41,526 nt of DNA from RGIG3528 sp964653855 (lineage in GTDB: Bacteria > Bacillota > Clostridia > Lachnospirales > Lachnospiraceae), in the NCBI GenBank assembly GCA_964653855.1, contig CAZZFV010000017.1, forward strand, positions 1-41,526. The letters are read 5' to 3'. Made by a program: the position numbers and the translations under genes. Position 1 is the stretch's first letter; the number at the start of each line of letters is the position of its first letter. Of this stretch, positions 7,819 to 16,192 are shown one piece after another. The notes below the pieces were generated by a model. That model was not told where the DNA came from. It did no database searches and saw only the letters and a program-made list of their open reading frames with translations.

Positions 7819-8682
7819 ATGAAAGTTGTACTTGCGGGCGCATTCGGTAATCTGGGTGCGGAAATTTTAAAAAAGCTTGTTGCTGCAAACTTTGATGTTG
7901 TTGCCGCAGATTTAAAGGAACGCGATGTGGAAGGACTTGAAAAAAAGTATGATTTCAAGTCGATCGACGCAACAAACGCGGAAAGCCTTAAAGGTCTTTG
8001 CGACGGTGCGGATGCCGTAATCACGACAATGGGACTTACGGGAGCTTCGACTCGCGTTACGTCATACGATATCGATTATCGCGGAAATCTGAACCTTTTA
8101 AACGAGGCAAAGCGTGCGGGAATCAAGAAATTTGTCTATATTTCGGTTATTTCCTGTGAGGATCCGGAAGCAAAGAAAGTTCCGATGCTTGACGCAAAGC
8201 ATATGTTTGAGGAAGAACTCGTAAAGAGCGGAATTCCGTATGTTATTCACAGACCCACCGGATATTTCTACGATATCGTCAAAGTTTTCCGTCCTTATGT
8301 GGAAAAGGGCGAAATGCAGCTTTTAAAAGGCTATGGCGATGTTAAGGCAAATGTTGTCGACTGTCCCGATTTTGCCGATTTTATCGTTAAGCATATCGAT
8401 GACGAAAACAAGATTTATGAGGTCGGCGGCAAGGAAACATATTCTTATGTCGAAATGGCAAAGCTTTGCTTTGACGCAGCCGGCAAGCCTCTCAAAATCA
8501 AGTGGGCTCCGATTTGGCTTTTCGGAATTCTCGCAAATCTTCCGAAGATCAAAAAGGCCGGCAAACACGATATCATTCTTTTCTCCAAGTGGACATTGTC
8601 GCACAACCTTGTGGGTAAGGACAAAACGGGCGACGCAAGCTTTGCGGCTTACATAAAGAAGTGCTTCGGAAAGGAGAATTAA
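7819..8682 (+). CDS. Atypical SDR, NAD(P)H-binding epimerase/NmrA-like protein
   Basis: A 287-residue Rossmann-fold protein. The dinucleotide loop GAFGNLG lies at residues 7-13. ADAVITTMGLTG, the beta-4 strand, and KKFVYISVIS, the beta-5 strand, are typical of atypical short-chain dehydrogenases. The classical YxxxK catalytic pair is not evident (YVIHRPTGYFYD takes that region), as in NmrA-like and complex-I-assembly-type SDRs, so it may bind NAD(P)H without classical SDR catalysis. AAGGAGG lies six bases before the ATG. The next gene starts one base after the stop, so translation is coupled. The substrate is unknown. Confidence 0.85.
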   Translation: MKVVLAGAFGNLGAEILKKLVAANFDVVAADLKERDVEGLEKKYDFKSIDATNAESLKGLCDGADAVITTMGLTGASTRVTSYDIDYRGNLNLLNEAKRAGIKKFVYISVISCEDPEAKKVPMLDAKHMFEEELVKSGIPYVIHRPTGYFYDIVKVFRPYVEKGEMQLLKGYGDVKANVVDCPDFADFIVKHIDDENKIYEVGGKETYSYVEMAKLCFDAAGKPLKIKWAPIWLFGILANLPKIKKAGKHDIILFSKWTLSHNLVGKDKTGDASFAAYIKKCFGKEN

Positions 8683-8683
8683 G

Positions 8684-9493
8684 ATGGGCTTTAATTTACT
8701 TTTGATATTGTTTATCGTGAGCCTTATCCTCTCATCTGAAGGATTTTACAAATATGTTTATTTCCTCTCCGTCGGATACGGACTCTCGGTTGCGGGAATC
8801 GGTGTAGCGCTTATCGTTATGGGAATTGCCGGAATTTTCCCCGGAATGCAATTGCCCCATTACATACTTTCGGCACTCTTTATAGTTTACGGCTTCAGAC
8901 TTTCGGGATTTTTGATTGTCCGTGAAGTAAAAAATGCGGCTTACAGAAAGACGCTTTCGGAAGCTGTCGGAAGCGGAGACAAAATGCCTCTGTTCGTAAA
9001 AGCCGTAATGTGGATCGGTGTTTCCGTACTTTATACGGCGCAGACATCGGGCGTATTTTTCAGGCTTTATAACGGTGCCGAAGTCGGTACACTCGTATGG
9101 GTCGGAATCGTAATATGCGTTATTGCGATAATCATTGAGTCGGAAGCGGATCGCGAAAAGTCCGCGCAAAAGAAGAAGAGACCCGACATGGTTGCAAAGG
9201 AAGGCTTGTATAAGATTGTAAGATGCCCGAATTATTTCGGAGAAATCTTATTCTGGACCGGAATTACGGTTTCGTCGCTTGATATTTTGAAGGGTGCGGG
9301 ACAGTGGATCATGGTTATGGTTGCGTATGTTTGCATAGTTTATATCATGTTTAACGGAGCGCAGAGACTCGAAAGGCGTCAGATGAAGAGATATGCCGAC
9401 AATGCCGAATATCACGCATATGCCGACAAAACTCCGATTATCATCCCGCTTATTCCGATTTATCACTTAAACAAAGAAGCAAAGAAAAAGTAA
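8684..9493 (+). CDS. DUF1295 / steroid 5-alpha-reductase-like membrane protein
   Basis: A 269-residue polytopic membrane protein. Hydrophobic segments lie at about residues 3-20, 28-52, 60-80, 105-125, 130-150 and 200-225. The cytoplasmic signature EGLYKIVRCPNYFGEILFW (about 173-191) matches the R-x-PNYFGE motif of DUF1295 proteins, relatives of steroid reductases and isoprenylcysteine methyltransferases that bind NADPH or SAM in the membrane. The substrate is unknown; a reduction of a lipid-soluble molecule with the neighbouring flavin and NAD(P)H proteins is a reasonable guess. The ATG is one base after the SDR stop, inside a tight operon. Confidence 0.85.
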   Translation: MGFNLLLILFIVSLILSSEGFYKYVYFLSVGYGLSVAGIGVALIVMGIAGIFPGMQLPHYILSALFIVYGFRLSGFLIVREVKNAAYRKTLSEAVGSGDKMPLFVKAVMWIGVSVLYTAQTSGVFFRLYNGAEVGTLVWVGIVICVIAIIIESEADREKSAQKKKRPDMVAKEGLYKIVRCPNYFGEILFWTGITVSSLDILKGAGQWIMVMVAYVCIVYIMFNGAQRLERRQMKRYADNAEYHAYADKTPIIIPLIPIYHLNKEAKKK

Positions 9494-9506
9494 TGCGGAG
9501 GACGTG

Positions 9507-10130
9507 ATGAAAGAATACTCTGTTGTAATGTCGCTTGTGGATTTGATACCCGTTGTGCTCTTCGCGATTACGGCGATAATTTTGCAGCGCGATTTGTATT
9601 ATAAAATGTCAAAAGGCGCGTTTGCACTCTTTTCCGCGGGTACGATAGACATAATTGCGGCAGGAATGCTCAAAGCTCTTTATAAGCTTCTTTACGCACT
9701 TAAAATTTGTGATTTCGATAAACTTAACCAAATGTTTTTCCCTGTTCAGTCGATAGGCTTTTTGCTTGCGGGAATCGCAATAATCGCGATGCTCGTGCAT
9801 AAACAGGAGCCGCGTGTAACTGTAATGAGTACCGCTCCCGCGCTTTTTTCCGGCACAATGATTTTTGTCGTATGCATGATTGCGGGACTCGGATGCATAA
9901 CCGGCGGACTTTCTTATATCGCGATCAAAATGAAAAAGCCGGCTGCGGTTGTGCTTTTTATCGTTACATTTATTTTGCTTTTGTGTATGGGCTACCTTTC
10001 CACAAAGGATTTTGACAAGGCTTACATGAACTGGATGGCCGAAATCATAAATGTTGCGGGACAAACGTGCTTCCTTTTCGCTGCAAGGATACTTCACAAA
10101 AATAAGCTCGTGGAGTTTGAATTAAACTAA
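9507..10130 (+). CDS. Membrane protein of unknown function
   Basis: I do not recognise a family. The 207-residue product has about six hydrophobic segments (near residues 8-27, 38-62, 77-98, 108-135, 142-160 and 175-195) separated by short charged loops, with no metal, nucleotide or peptidase motif. GGAGG (9497-9501) is five bases before ATG 9507; the GTG at 9504 is a less likely start. It begins 13 bases after the DUF1295 gene and ends the TetR-headed operon, so it may take part in the same membrane redox or lipid process. Confidence 0.7.
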   Translation: MKEYSVVMSLVDLIPVVLFAITAIILQRDLYYKMSKGAFALFSAGTIDIIAAGMLKALYKLLYALKICDFDKLNQMFFPVQSIGFLLAGIAIIAMLVHKQEPRVTVMSTAPALFSGTMIFVVCMIAGLGCITGGLSYIAIKMKKPAAVVLFIVTFILLLCMGYLSTKDFDKAYMNWMAEIINVAGQTCFLFAARILHKNKLVEFELN

Positions 10131-10194
10131 AATAAGGGCGCATGTTTAAAATACATGATTGTAATTCGGATATGCAAAAAGTATGATGTTACCT

Positions 10195-10229
10195 AAAAAA
10201 GGATTGCCTTCTTACAGGCAATCCTTTTT
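10195..10229. terminator. Bidirectional rho-independent terminator
   Basis: GGATTGCCT (10201-10209) pairs with AGGCAATCC (10216-10224) around a 6-base loop, flanked by A6 on the left and T5 on the right. It can end transcription of the plus operon to 10130 and of the convergent ABC gene. Confidence 0.93.
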
Positions 10230-10244
10230 GTATTGTTGACGACT

Positions 10245-12329
10245 TCAAGAACGTAAAAGTTTATCGGGATTGGCTTTGTTTATGATGAGCAGGCTGCCGA
10301 GTGTCGGCGCAATTACCGCAATTATTGTTGTAATAAATATTATTGCAATTGTTTCTACCGAAAAGGTAAGAATATCAAAATTGAATAATAAATTCGTGAT
10401 ATTTTTTATTACAGCGGATATTATGAATGATAAAGCAAGTATTCCGAGTAATTGAATTAAAGCTTCCGAAAGTGCTATTTTCAATGTTTCAAATTTGTTT
10501 AATCCGTTTGCCTTTAAAACGGCAAATTCATATTTCCGTTTTATTGTATTGTTAATATATATAACGCTCATCAAACTCAAGATTATTATAAGTATGACAA
10601 CAGAAATCCATGTGATGGTTTTTTTGATACTTGAAAGCATCTCGTTTAAAGAAACGGTATCCTGATATTCGCTTTTTGCTTTAAAGTTTGGATTGATTGA
10701 ATTAAGCTTGTCTATGGTTGATGCGACATCGTTAAAACTTTTTGCATATATTATATATGAACTCGGGCGCCATTCGCTGACGGTATAATCTTTGTTCAAC
10801 GAGGACAAATCAATGCTTGATTTAATTGAATTCATATAATTAATCATTGTATCAATCGGCATATAAATAATGAAATTGCCGCTTGCGGAATGATTGTTGG
10901 TGAAATTTTGGTCCGTTATTCCCGAAATGTTTACGCCGATTGATGAGGTTATTGAAGTGTCAACATCGGCATCGTAAGATATACCCGCAGAATTAAACAT
11001 ATTTACAAAGGTCGTTCCGACAGGAATTCCGACGAAAAGACTGATTTTAACAGTTTTTGAATCGGTGTTTAAAAGTCCCAAGAAACTTGCAAGTTCATAT
11101 GAAATATATATTTTTTCGCCGGAATTGTTCGAAAATGCTTGAATGGTTCTTTTAACTATATTATTTTCGTTGCAGTAGGGCGCAATTACAACTTTTTTTG
11201 ATCCGGCATCTTCGGTATTAAAGGAGTAAGTTTTAGAGAGTGAATCGGTCGTTACGGTTACGTCCGAAAATTCAAAAAAAGTATCATTTACAATGTCAAA
11301 TCCCGTCTGTCTGAATTCAAGATATGGATAAACGGTGTCGACGGTGCTTATTTTTTTAATGGCTTTTTCATCGTCTTTGGATATCGACAAGTGTTCATCG
11401 ATGTCGACCGGACTATATAACGGTGCGGTAAAATTAATCAAAAAAATTTCTCTTTCCGAAAGATTTTTAAGAATGCTCGTCTCGTAATCGATAAGCCCGT
11501 CACCGATTCCCGAAGCACTTGCGGCCAGGGCTATTGAAACGGCACATAATATTATCATCAATGTTACCGTAAACTTGGAACGCTTAAAGGTTTTTAAGGT
11601 GTACTTAAGGGCACTCGGAAAAGAAAACTTTTTTTTCGCAATGGGAGCGTTAATGGTTTTATTTTCATCGATTAAATTTCCGCGCTTTAAGACTATATTT
11701 TTGTTTTCGATTTCATAGACAATATCTGCATTGTCGGAAACGGTTTCGTTGTGAGAAGCAATGACTACTTTGTTGTTATTTTGTTTTACAAAGGATTTAA
11801 ATGCGTCGATTATGATAAGACCGGTTTCTTTGTCGAGGGCGGAGGTCGGTTCATCCGCAATAATCAAATTGGGCTTTTTTGCCAATGCACAGGCTATGGC
11901 AAGTCTTTGACGCTCACCGCCCGAGAGAGCGGAAGGATATTTTGAACCGGAAACGTTCAATTTGACAAGGGACAAGTGTTTGTTTAACTCTTCGTCCGTT
12001 ATATCGTAACCCGAAATTCTTGCATAATACTTGATATTGTCAACAACCGTTAAGTTTTCAATAAGTGAATTGTCTTGAAATACATATCCGATTTTATTTT
12101 TTTTGATATTGCATGTTTCAATATCGGATTTAAGATTGATTGAATGTCCGTCAAAGGAGTAATTATAGGCAGTATTCGATGAAATGAGCCCAATCAAATA
12201 TAACAGAGATGTTTTACCTGTTCCGCTTTGTCCGGTGATTACCGTTATTTTGTTGTCGGGAATCGTTACGGAACCGTTTTCGACAAGTATACGATCAAAT
12301 ATAAGAGATATATCGGATAAGAAAATCAT
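10245..12329 (-). CDS. MacB-like ABC transporter, ATPase and FtsX-type permease in one chain
   Basis: Residues 1-220 are an ABC ATPase: Walker A GQSGTGKT (33-40), Q-loop Gln85, signature LSGGERQR (135-142), Walker B LIIADE (155-160), switch His193. After a linker, TM1 lies near 253-273. A roughly 300-residue extracytoplasmic domain follows, then three TM segments near 570-590, 615-640 and 655-685, the MacB/FtsX layout. Such mechanotransmission pumps export peptides or sense antimicrobial peptides. The ATPase resembles the group linked to lactococcin-972-type bacteriocins, though there the permease is normally separate. The gene lies 77 bases behind a secreted small protein on the same strand, its likely substrate. 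Codon use is more AT-rich than in neighbouring genes, which hints at transfer. Confidence 0.9.
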   Translation of the reverse strand: MIFLSDISLIFDRILVENGSVTIPDNKITVITGQSGTGKTSLLYLIGLISSNTAYNYSFDGHSINLKSDIETCNIKKNKIGYVFQDNSLIENLTVVDNIKYYARISGYDITDEELNKHLSLVKLNVSGSKYPSALSGGERQRLAIACALAKKPNLIIADEPTSALDKETGLIIIDAFKSFVKQNNNKVVIASHNETVSDNADIVYEIENKNIVLKRGNLIDENKTINAPIAKKKFSFPSALKYTLKTFKRSKFTVTLMIILCAVSIALAASASGIGDGLIDYETSILKNLSEREIFLINFTAPLYSPVDIDEHLSISKDDEKAIKKISTVDTVYPYLEFRQTGFDIVNDTFFEFSDVTVTTDSLSKTYSFNTEDAGSKKVVIAPYCNENNIVKRTIQAFSNNSGEKIYISYELASFLGLLNTDSKTVKISLFVGIPVGTTFVNMFNSAGISYDADVDTSITSSIGVNISGITDQNFTNNHSASGNFIIYMPIDTMINYMNSIKSSIDLSSLNKDYTVSEWRPSSYIIYAKSFNDVASTIDKLNSINPNFKAKSEYQDTVSLNEMLSSIKKTITWISVVILIIILSLMSVIYINNTIKRKYEFAVLKANGLNKFETLKIALSEALIQLLGILALSFIISAVIKNITNLLFNFDILTFSVETIAIIFITTIIAVIAPTLGSLLIINKANPDKLLRS

Positions 12330-12406
12330 GTCGGTTTCCTTTCTGTATACACCTTTGGGAACGCTTTGTGCAGGTGATTATTTGAAGTTATGAATTATGG
12401 ATTTTG

Positions 12407-12778
12407 TCAATAAGTGTGTGTGAAGGTTTCGGTGGTACTTGAAAAAGAAAGTGATGCCCATTGGGTTATCAAGCTTGAATAGATGGTGTAGGTACCTTTG
12501 GCAAAGCCTGTATTGCCGATTTTGTAAGACCAGACCGAGTCGTAGGTAAATGCATTTGGCCAGTGAGAATGGCTTCCGGAAAAATATTTATCGTATACAT
12601 CTCCGGTGTCGGTATTACCTTCCGATACGAAAGCAATATACGTACAATTTGAGTGAACTCTGCAGGAAAAATAACGTGTAGTCGTTTTTTGATAAATTGT
12701 CGCAAATGTATTTGTTGTACCTGTGAAGGCAAGCAGCAGACATAAACATAGGGCAAATATTCTTTTTGAAATGCGCAT
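12407..12778 (-). CDS. Small secreted protein, candidate exported peptide or bacteriocin-like factor
   Basis: I recognise no family with confidence. The 123-residue product has a clear signal peptide: KR at residues 5-6, hydrophobic 7-18, cleavage likely after TFA at 26. The mature part is about 97 residues, rich in Ser, Thr, Tyr and Trp. It has just two cysteines (39 and 45), close enough to form a small disulfide loop. The C-terminal half is aromatic and hydroxy-rich and looks beta-structured. AAAGGA lies seven bases before the ATG, behind a strong promoter. The adjacent exporter suggests a bacteriocin, signal peptide or surface factor. Similarity to the lactococcin 972 family is only vague. 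Confidence 0.75.
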   Translation of the reverse strand: MRISKRIFALCLCLLLAFTGTTNTFATIYQKTTTRYFSCRVHSNCTYIAFVSEGNTDTGDVYDKYFSGSHSHWPNAFTYDSVWSYKIGNTGFAKGTYTIYSSLITQWASLSFSSTTETFTHTY

Positions 12779-12819
12779 TAATTAATCCTTTCTGCGTTCC
12801 CATCGATGCAGACACTTTG

Positions 12820-12849
12820 ATTATAACGGCATGATTTTGTGGGTGTCAA
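12820..12849 (-). promoter_or_regulatory. SigmaA-type promoter of the secreted-peptide/ABC operon
   Basis: On the minus strand TTGACA (12849-12844) and TATAAT (12825-12820) are both perfect consensus, with an 18-base spacer. The start would lie about 35 bases before the ATG. Confidence 0.85.
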
Positions 12850-13027
12850 GGAAAAAATTTACGGAAATTTTATTTATTTGAAATTGCACGTGATTTTGGT
12901 TAAAGGACTGCGAACAGGTTCAATAATTGATTATCGGAAGTGTTTTTTTGGCTTTTTTTCAGGTGATTTAATCAAATAAAAATTTGTTTTAAATTTAACA
13001 ATTCATAGGTGCATTTGTTGACATAAG

Positions 13028-13036
13028 TGATATAAT
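13028..13036 (+). promoter_or_regulatory. Extended -10 promoter of nfnAB
   Basis: TGATATAAT gives a perfect TATAAT (13031-13036) with the TGn extension. The nearby TTGACA (13018-13023) is only seven bases upstream, too close to act as its -35. The leader to the ATG at 13123 would be about 80 bases. Confidence 0.55.
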
Positions 13037-13122
13037 AATACCGATTATTGCGGTTATCCGATATGCGTGATTTCGCAAGCAAAACGACCTTGAAATCTTA
13101 TTTTATAAGGAAAGGAAAGAAA

Positions 13123-13980
13123 ATGTACAAGATTGTAAGAAAAAGAATTTTGAATCCTACGGTCACACAGATGGAGATAGACGCTCCGCTTGTGGCAAAG
13201 AAGGCAAAGCCCGGACAGTTTATCATCTTAAGGGTTAACGAGACGGGAGAGCGTATTCCGCTTACCGTTGCGGGCACAAATCCCGAAGAGGGAACGGTTA
13301 AGATCATTTTCCAGATTGTCGGTGCAACAACGGAACTCTTAAACCACAAGAATGAAGGCGAATATATTCAGGACTTCGTAGGACCTTTGGGTGTCGCAAC
13401 TCATACCGAAGGCATCAAAAACGTATGTATTGTAGGCGGCGGTGTGGGATGCGCAATCGCACTTCCGATTGCCGAGGAATTCCATAAGCTCGGAGCGCAC
13501 GTAACAAGCATAATCGGTTTCAGAAACAAGGATCTTTTGATTCTCGAAGACGAATTTAAGGCTTGCTCCGATTCTCTTACCGTTATGACGGATGACGGCT
13601 CATATGCAAGAAGCGGTAATGTTACGCTTCCCTTAAAGGAATTTTTGGATAACGGTGAAAAGTTTGACATGATAATCACAATAGGCCCCATCATCATGAT
13701 GAAGTTTGTTGTCGCAACCGCAAAGCCGTTTAACGTACCGGTTACGGTTTCCATGAACCCCATTATGATAGACGGCACGGGAATGTGCGGCGGATGCAGA
13801 CTTACGCTTAACGAAGACGGCAAAAAGGTAACAAAGTTTGCCTGCGTTGACGGTCCAGATTTCAACGGATACGAAGTGGATTTTGATGAAGCGATGTCAA
13901 GAGGACGCATGTATGTTGACTTTGAAAGAAAAGAGCATGAGCATGTATGCAACCTTTTAAAGGCTAAGGCAGTTGATTAA
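13123..13980 (+). CDS. nfnA: NADH-dependent ferredoxin:NADP+ oxidoreductase, small subunit
   Basis: NfnA is the FAD- and [2Fe-2S]-carrying subunit of the cytoplasmic flavin-bifurcating complex that couples NADH, ferredoxin and NADP+ pools in anaerobes. The 285-residue product has the flavin-domain ERIPLTVA segment (43-50), the nucleotide loop VGGGVGC (104-110) and the cluster motif DGTGMCGGC with Cys222 and Cys225, then Cys241 in FACVDGP. Asp217 is a likely fourth ligand. The frame is open from 13048, but the ATG at 13123, behind AAGGAAAGGAAAG, starts where family members start. nfnB follows after 21 bases. Dihydroorotate-dehydrogenase electron-transfer subunits are relatives, but the partner gene decides this call. 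Confidence 0.92.
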   Translation: MYKIVRKRILNPTVTQMEIDAPLVAKKAKPGQFIILRVNETGERIPLTVAGTNPEEGTVKIIFQIVGATTELLNHKNEGEYIQDFVGPLGVATHTEGIKNVCIVGGGVGCAIALPIAEEFHKLGAHVTSIIGFRNKDLLILEDEFKACSDSLTVMTDDGSYARSGNVTLPLKEFLDNGEKFDMIITIGPIIMMKFVVATAKPFNVPVTVSMNPIMIDGTGMCGGCRLTLNEDGKKVTKFACVDGPDFNGYEVDFDEAMSRGRMYVDFERKEHEHVCNLLKAKAVD

Positions 13981-14001
13981 TTTGTAAAGAGGTAAAAAAC
14001 A

Positions 14002-15411
14002 ATGGCAAATATGAAACTTGAAAAGAACCCGATGCCGACTCAGGAAGCAAGTGTACGTGCACACAACTTTAACGAAGTGGCAATGGGATATACGGAAGAG
14101 ATTGCGCTTGACGAAGCCGCAAGATGCTTGAATTGCAAAAATATGCCCTGTGTATCGGGATGTCCCGTAAATATCCATATTCCGGAATTTATTTCGAAAA
14201 TTAAGGAATGTGACTTCGAAGGCGCATATGAAGTTATTACGAAAACATCCAGCCTTCCCGCTGTATGCGGACGTGTTTGTCCTCAGGAAACACAATGCGA
14301 GAGCAAGTGTGTGAGAGGCATAAAGGGTCAGCCCGTAGGAATAGGAAGACTTGAAAGATTTGTTGCCGACTGGCATAACGATCACAATACAACACATGCC
14401 GTTCGTCCGGAATCAAACGGACATAAGGTTGCGGTTGTGGGCTCCGGTCCGTCCGGACTTACTTGCGCAGGCGACCTTGCAAAGAAGGGATACAGTGTAA
14501 CCGTTTACGAAGCACTTCATACGGCAGGCGGCGTTCTTGTATACGGTATTCCCGAATTCCGTCTTCCCAAGAAGATTGTTGCAAAGGAAGTCGAAACATT
14601 GAAGGAACTCGGCGTTGACGTCGAAACAAACGTTGTAATCGGAAAGACACTCACAATCGACGAACTTTTTGAAATGGGATACGAAGCCGTATTTGTAGGA
14701 TCGGGTGCGGGACTTCCGAACTTCATGGGAATTCCGGGAGAATCCTTAAAGGGAGTTTATTCCGCAAACGAATTCTTAACCAGAAGCAATCTCATGAAGG
14801 CATATGAGAAAGAGCCCGTTACACCTATCATGAAGGGCGGCCGTGTTGCCGTTGTCGGCGGCGGAAACGTTGCGATGGATGCCGCAAGAACGGCACTCAG
14901 ACTCGGTGCGGAAAAGGTTTATATCATTTACCGTCGTTCCATGGACGAACTTCCCGCAAGACGCGAAGAGGTTGAGCATGCCGAAGAAGAGGGCATCGAT
15001 TTCAGACTTCTTTGCAATCCCACAGAGATTCTCGGATACAACAATCCCGAAAATCCCCGTGACGAGAAGAACGGCTTTGTAACCGGAATCAAGTGTGTAA
15101 AGATGGAACTCGGCGAGCCCGACGCAAGCGGCAGAAGAAGACCCGTTGCAATAGAAGGCAGCGATTTTGTTCTTGATGTCGATACGGTTGTAATGTCGAT
15201 CGGAACATCACCGAACCCGCTTATCAAATCCACAACAAAGGGACTTGAAGTAAATAAGCACGGCGGAATCATCGTAAACGAAGACGGCCTCACATCGAGA
15301 GAGAACGTTTATGCGGGCGGTGACGCGGTTACCGGCGCGGCAACCGTTATATCCGCAATGGGAGCCGGAAAAACGGCCGCTCATGCGATCGATGAACTTT
15401 TGTCAAAGTAA
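14002..15411 (+). CDS. nfnB: NADH-dependent ferredoxin:NADP+ oxidoreductase, large subunit (gltA-like)
   Basis: NfnB holds the bifurcating FAD and two [4Fe-4S] clusters and binds NADP(H). The 469-residue product has cluster cysteines at 42, 45, 50 and 54 and at 89, 93, 99 and 103. The FAD loop is GSGPSGLTCAGDLA (147-160). The NADPH loop GGGNVAMDAARTA is followed by IIYRRS, and the final FAD motif is VYAGGDAVTGAATV. Databases often label this protein glutamate synthase small subunit (GltA), but no GltB large subunit is adjacent and nfnA is, so the Nfn call is better. A normal RBS (AAAGAGG) precedes ATG 14002. A three-unit repeat starts at its stop codon. Confidence 0.92.
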   Translation: MANMKLEKNPMPTQEASVRAHNFNEVAMGYTEEIALDEAARCLNCKNMPCVSGCPVNIHIPEFISKIKECDFEGAYEVITKTSSLPAVCGRVCPQETQCESKCVRGIKGQPVGIGRLERFVADWHNDHNTTHAVRPESNGHKVAVVGSGPSGLTCAGDLAKKGYSVTVYEALHTAGGVLVYGIPEFRLPKKIVAKEVETLKELGVDVETNVVIGKTLTIDELFEMGYEAVFVGSGAGLPNFMGIPGESLKGVYSANEFLTRSNLMKAYEKEPVTPIMKGGRVAVVGGGNVAMDAARTALRLGAEKVYIIYRRSMDELPARREEVEHAEEEGIDFRLLCNPTEILGYNNPENPRDEKNGFVTGIKCVKMELGEPDASGRRRPVAIEGSDFVLDVDTVVMSIGTSPNPLIKSTTKGLEVNKHGGIIVNEDGLTSRENVYAGGDAVTGAATVISAMGAGKTAAHAIDELLSK

Positions 15412-15462
15412 TCCGGAAAGCTTAAGATAATCCCGGAAATTAAAGTAATTCGGGGAATTTTA
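15407..15462 (+). repeat. Degenerate 18-19-bp tandem repeat, three copies, starting at the nfnB stop
   Basis: Units at 15407-15424, 15425-15443 and 15444-15462 share AGTAATCCCGGAAATTAA with substitutions. Unit 1 includes the nfnB stop codon (15409-15411), and units 2 and 3 keep the TAA at the same place. Confidence 0.75.
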
Positions 15463-15515
15463 GATTAAAAACAGTTTTTATATAATCATAAGCACATTTA
15501 TCAAAAGGGGACTTT

Positions 15516-16184
15516 ATGTCGGAAAGACTTTTAAACATATTAGCCGATTCTTTTTTGAAGATACTTGTGCCCGGAATTAAAATAACCATTCCGCTTACAA
15601 TTGTTTCATTTGCAATCGGAATGGTTATTGCTCTTTTGGTGGCAATGATAGAAGTGGCAAAGGTACCTGTACTCAGGCAGTTTTGCCGCTTCTATGTATG
15701 GATAATAAGGGGTACGCCGTTACTTGTTCAGCTTTATGTCATATTTTACGGACTTCCGAGGCTCGGAATTTTGATTAGTCCGATACCTGCGGCAATAATC
15801 GTTTTTTCGGTAAGTGTGGGTGCATACGATTCGGAAACGATGAGAGCGGCGATAGAATCCGTAAGCCACGGACAGATCGAAGCGGGATATTCGGTCGGCA
15901 TGAATTATTTTCAGATCATGCGGCGCATTGTGCTTCCGCAGGCGTTCAGAACGGCTTTTCCGCCGCTTTCGAATTCGCTTATCGGACTCGTAAAGGACAC
16001 GTCGCTTGCCGCAAACATTACCGTTGCCGAAATGTTTATGTGTGCCCAGCGTATCGTTGCGAGGACATATGAGCCGTTTGCGCTGTACCTTGAAGTTGCG
16101 TTTATATATCTCATTTTTTGCACCGTGCTTACCAAAATCCAAAGTGTCTGTGAAAAAAAGCTTTCTGCTTACAAAAAAAGATAG
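15516..16184 (+). CDS. Polar amino-acid ABC transporter permease (HisM/TcyB family)
   Basis: A 222-residue inner-membrane permease of a PAAT-type importer. Hydrophobic segments lie near residues 18-45, 62-85, 88-105, 150-170 and 190-210. The EAA loop signature is visible as QIEAGYSVGMNYFQIMRRIVLPQA, with the family's IIRGTPLLVQL earlier at 64-74. GGGG precedes the ATG. The ATPase gene starts eight bases after the stop and the binding lipoprotein follows. The set resembles cystine or other polar amino-acid importers; the substrate cannot be decided from sequence. A perfect TATAAT at 15481-15486 with a poor -35 is the likely promoter. Confidence 0.92.
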   Translation: MSERLLNILADSFLKILVPGIKITIPLTIVSFAIGMVIALLVAMIEVAKVPVLRQFCRFYVWIIRGTPLLVQLYVIFYGLPRLGILISPIPAAIIVFSVSVGAYDSETMRAAIESVSHGQIEAGYSVGMNYFQIMRRIVLPQAFRTAFPPLSNSLIGLVKDTSLAANITVAEMFMCAQRIVARTYEPFALYLEVAFIYLIFCTVLTKIQSVCEKKLSAYKKR

Positions 16185-16192
16185 GATACCGA

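Larger units (their letters stand above)
12779..13122. other. AT-rich divergent intergenic region with two promoters
   Basis: This gap of 344 bases separates the secreted-peptide gene (-) from nfnA (+). It holds the peptide promoter (12820-12849), the extended -10 of nfnA (13028-13036) and a roughly 80-base nfnA leader. The stretch between, about 12850-13017, is AT-rich and shows no gene or convincing hairpin. Confidence 0.7.

Noticed and set aside
12407..12778. Firm assignment to the lactococcin 972 bacteriocin family
   Set aside because: Only vague pattern similarity by eye; the hallmark glycine/tryptophan layout is not clear, so the name was not used.
13018..13036. TTGACA and TATAAT as a standard promoter pair
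   Set aside because: The spacing is only seven bases; the extended -10 reading is more likely.
13048..13122. N-terminal extension of NfnA
   Set aside because: The ATG at 13123 has a good RBS and matches the family start; the upstream part is leader.
14002..15411. Glutamate synthase small subunit
   Set aside because: No large subunit is adjacent, while the nfnA partner is directly upstream.
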